From Coriolopsis trogii (Eukaryota > Basidiomycota > Agaricomycetes > Polyporales > Polyporaceae), in assembly GCA_020543525.1 (NCBI GenBank), contig JAHYIO010000023.1:558001-622000 (forward strand): a stretch of DNA of 64,000 nucleotides, written 5' to 3'. The notes beneath the pieces were generated by a model. That model was not told the origin of the DNA. It was given only the letters and a program-made list of their open reading frames with translations, and made no database searches. The translations under genes and the position numbers were made by a program. This document shows positions 61,205-64,000 of the stretch, one piece after another. Position 1 is the stretch's first letter. The number at the start of each line of letters is the position of its first letter.

Positions 61205-63510
61205 TCACAACCTCGCAGACGTCTTATTCATCCCTGCCGCACCGTACACAATATCCGCATCGGCGCGCACGCGGTCCACAGTGGCCTCTTTGGCACGCCG
61301 GACGTTGGCTGACGCAACATCGAGTCCGCCCTCGACGACCCAGCGGCGGAAGACTTCGACATCGGAATCACGGCTTGGCTCTGATGTGTTGACCGCCCAG
61401 ATGGCGTGCTCGAGCAGGTACACGCTCGAGGCGACGTGCGCGAAGAGCGACAGGGCGGGGCGGGGGAGGAGGTCGTTCGTGAGCGCCGTTTTGTACGTGT
61501 CCGCAAGCGAGCCGAGCGCGAGACGGAGGGCGGCGAGAGGGCCGCCGAGCGACTCGGCGAGGGAGTCGGGTGTAGAGTTGAGGATGTTGTTGGCCCACTG
61601 GGATAGGAGGGGGCAGGAGTCAGTGATTATCGTGTTACGGAACGGCAGATATGTGTAGCTGGTGCGGATGCTTGCTCACCGTGACAAAAGCGTCTAGGGT
61701 ACTTGGGGCTTTCTGGATCGCCCTCAGGAGATCCAGGGAGAGGACGTTGATCGTCCCTTCCCAGATCTTCTCTACTAGTCCATCTGGTATCAATCTAGAA
61801 CATACAACGGTTCGTCAGTGCGTGGCATTCAATCATGGCGATTTCACACACTTTGCAAACCCGTTCTCTTCCATATACCCTTCGCCGCCTAGACAGGCCA
61901 TGCAGTCCTCCATAGCAGTCGCACATTTGTCGGCAGCAAACGCCTTGATGGCCGGGGTGAGTAGCCTGAGCCGCAGGCTCTCATTCTCGGTCGCCACCCC
62001 GCATTCGGTTTTGCCGAGCAGCACAACGGCCCCGAAGACAAAATGGACCAGCGCGCGGTACAAAACATGCAACCTAGCGAGCTCCGCGACATGTAGCGGG
62101 TTGTCTTTGAGCAGCTGGCGTCCGCTCTTGATGGCGCGCCCGGTCGAGTGCGCGGTCGCGATGGCGAGACACTTGCGGAGGTATGCGACGGAGCCAACAG
62201 CCGAGTGCGTGCGAGTGATGTTCAGCACAGGCGTGATGAGCTTCACGCCTTGGTTTGGCTGCCCGAGAAGGTAGGCCTCTGCGCTTTGGATAGAGAGCTC
62301 GGCAGTCGGGACGATCTTCGTGCCGAACTTGTTCTTCAGCCGGTGGAGGAAGATGTTGTTTGTGACCGCTGAGGGACGGGGAGCCCCGGGAGCTCGGAGG
62401 AGCGGGAGCCGGACGGGAATGAGGAAGAGCGAGAGGCCGCGCGAACCGTCTTCTGGGCGACCAGTACGAGCCAGTGCGAGCGCCAGGTCGCTGTCGGTGG
62501 CGCTTGAGAACCACTTGAACCCGTCGATCTTGTATTGTGCGCCGTAGGGTGAGGGGGCAACACCTTGAACTTGTGTCGCGACAGTCTCCGTACGCGAGAC
62601 ATCAGAACCTCCCGGCCGCTATGTGGGTGGTCAGCTCTAATCCGACAATACTCTAGGTCACACAAATGTCACCTCAGTCATCCATTGTCCGGCGGTGTAG
62701 GCTTGAACTGGGTCGCGACTGTATACCTGATGGTTAATGAGTGTCACGGGCAAGCGAGAATAGATGTCATACCTCGTCAATCGCGGTAGGATATCGCGTT
62801 TCAGTTCCGAGGAACCCAAGAGCTCGATTACTGCTCATAGACGACAAATCAGCGACATGGCCAGCACATGAATCTATATGCACACGGACCGCGCGCGACA
62901 CCGTCTGTCATGCTCAGTGGGCAGTCAGTCTATCAGGACCGAGAAATAAACCCGATCAGCGCAATGAATAGGGTGAGATATCGCTGAGGAGGTATGCACC
63001 ACTTCCGAGTCCGCGGCAGCAATGAATATCTTCGCAAAGGAGTACGGTCTGCTGTGCTCCCCGTACTTGCGCTCATACGGGATAGCGACAACGCCCTCCC
63101 TGATGAAGATATCCTTCAGACCACGCCAGCCTTCCGAGGTCCGAAGGTCGTCGATCCGCCTCCCCCAAGAGTCGTACTGGATGAGCTGAGGGGGCGTCGC
63201 ACGCTTGCACATCTCTCGCATTGCTGTAGTGACCAGACATGTTAGGTTCACATTTAACCTGATCCGTAACTGTCATAGGGAACGACGCCGTACTTGTCAG
63301 AACTTCTCCGCCAAATCGTTCCAAATCTTGTGAGACATCCCGGAGGACGTCGGGTGGGAGAATGCGCTTGAGCAGCACAGGCAGGACTGGGTCAGTCGTG
63401 TACGGGTTGCCTTCCACGAATGGGACCTAGAAATACTCCGTGGTCTCTAAGGCCAATGTGTAAAGAATCTGAAGCACGCTCACCGGCTGGAAACCTTCCT
63501 CTACGCGCAT
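61205..63510 (-). CDS. acyl-CoA dehydrogenase, AidB-like subfamily
   Basis: Flavoprotein of the acyl-CoA dehydrogenase fold, spliced on the minus strand, about 600 residues, the length of the AidB/large fungal subfamily. Exon 1 (63510-63484) encodes MRVEEGFQP, joined to VPFVEGNPYTTDPVLPVLL, a typical AidB-like N terminus. Then follow QYDSWGRRIDDLRTSEGW, CPLSMTDGVARAV, WMTERPGGSDVSRTET (the FAD/substrate loop) and IDGFKWFSSATDSDLALALA. Next are VLNITRTHSAVGSVAYLRK, CMACLGGEGYMEENGFAK and IPDGLVEKIWEGTINVLSLD. Bacterial AidB binds DNA and is induced by alkylation stress; whether fungal relatives do this or oxidise a carbon substrate is unknown. The C terminus is placed at 61205, but extra exons down to 60915 are possible. 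Confidence 0.9.
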
Positions 63511-63693
63511 AGTGGGCTGATTCCCGAGGATTGTCTTACCGAAGGTACTAGTACTGTGGGATACGAGAAAGAGTCCGTCAGGGGAACTTGTTCTTGTATA
63601 TTGCGGGACTCCAATCCAGGCCCATAGAAATCATAAGACCCTGCTTATGGTCGGGAGGAGAGAAACCGAGGCCGGCGGTCACTTGAGCGTGTG

Positions 63694-64000
63694 CTAGCGC
63701 TCCGGGCCCGACGTCACGCCAGGCGCCCCGGCCGCCGCGGCGGTGTCTTGCCCGTTTGGGAAGGTATCGCGGTTCGTGACCACTGCAGACGTCGGTGGCG
63801 CCCCACACGAGCAGCTAGCGCAAACCACAAGAATACTTGGCATATCTAGAGTAGACAACCAGCGCTCACATAAGCTGCCTCCGCCCAGATGAGTCAATGC
63901 TCAAAGGATTCAAGCTTTGGATTGGGAGACCGCTGCGTTCGGTAGTGAGCGACTCACAGAGAAGGATGATAAGACGATAGTATTTGACCCCGTACTGGAC
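63694..64000 (-). CDS. 3' end of an unidentified gene, cut by the window edge
   Basis: On the minus strand a frame ends at a TAG (63694-63696) with the Ala/Gly/Thr-rich tail SAVVTNRDTFPNGQDTAAAA and then APGVTSGPER. An upstream exon ending near a GTGAGT around 63957 is plausible, with several acceptor choices. The rest lies outside the window. No domain was recognised. Confidence 0.3.

Overview
This window is nuclear DNA of a filamentous basidiomycete, almost certainly an Agaricomycete and possibly a polypore relative. Genes lie on both strands and are cut by many short introns of about 50-90 bases with GT..AG ends and CTGAC/CTAAC-like branch sites. The gene set is fungal (Vma6, Vma11-like, Tim9, Arc1, Mor2/Tao3, Mps1, Prp2), and it includes families I associate mainly with mushroom-forming fungi (DUF6534, DUF6535). 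I found no bacterial-style operon, CRISPR array, rRNA, convincing tRNA or intact transposon. Exon models were built by hand from splice signals and reading phase. Where a total length is given, the exons join in phase.

Layout, 0-17 kb: an AT-rich, repeat-bearing left end; V-ATPase c'-type proteolipid (+); a ZCCHC10-type zinc-knuckle protein (-); a conserved protein of unknown function (+); an alpha/beta hydrolase (-) divergent from V-ATPase subunit d (+); a Sec14-like lipid-transfer protein (-); an unresolved 1.9 kb stretch; a DUF6534 membrane protein (-); mitochondrial ribosomal protein L6 (-) head-to-head with the tRNA-synthetase cofactor Arc1 (+); and a tandem dimeric-barrel protein (-).

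17-41 kb: the very long Mor2/Tao3/Furry morphogenesis gene (-); an amidinotransferase-like enzyme (+); a decayed FAD monooxygenase; a signal-peptide and single-TM protein (+); a 4-coumarate-CoA-ligase-like enzyme (-); a peroxiredoxin Q-type protein (+); Tim9 (-); and DAHP synthase (+), the entry step of the shikimate pathway.

41-64 kb: a DUF6535 membrane protein (+); an AusD-like methyltransferase (-); a degenerate aminoglycoside-phosphotransferase-like kinase (-); an F-box/LRR-type protein (+); a questin-oxidase family protein (-); the spliceosomal DEAH helicase Prp2/DHX16 (-); an alpha/beta hydrolase with an apparent Asp nucleophile (+); the spindle-checkpoint kinase Mps1 (+); an AidB-like acyl-CoA dehydrogenase (-); and the end of a gene cut by the right edge.

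Most of the window is ordinary housekeeping sequence. The accessory-looking part is about 41-51 kb, plus the monooxygenase relic near 28.3 kb. I did not find a clear new multi-gene system. The best leads are possible dual targeting of Arc1, the conserved unknown protein at 2.9-4.3 kb, the broken kinase at 45.4-46.8 kb, the fungal amidinotransferase, and several micro-exons.
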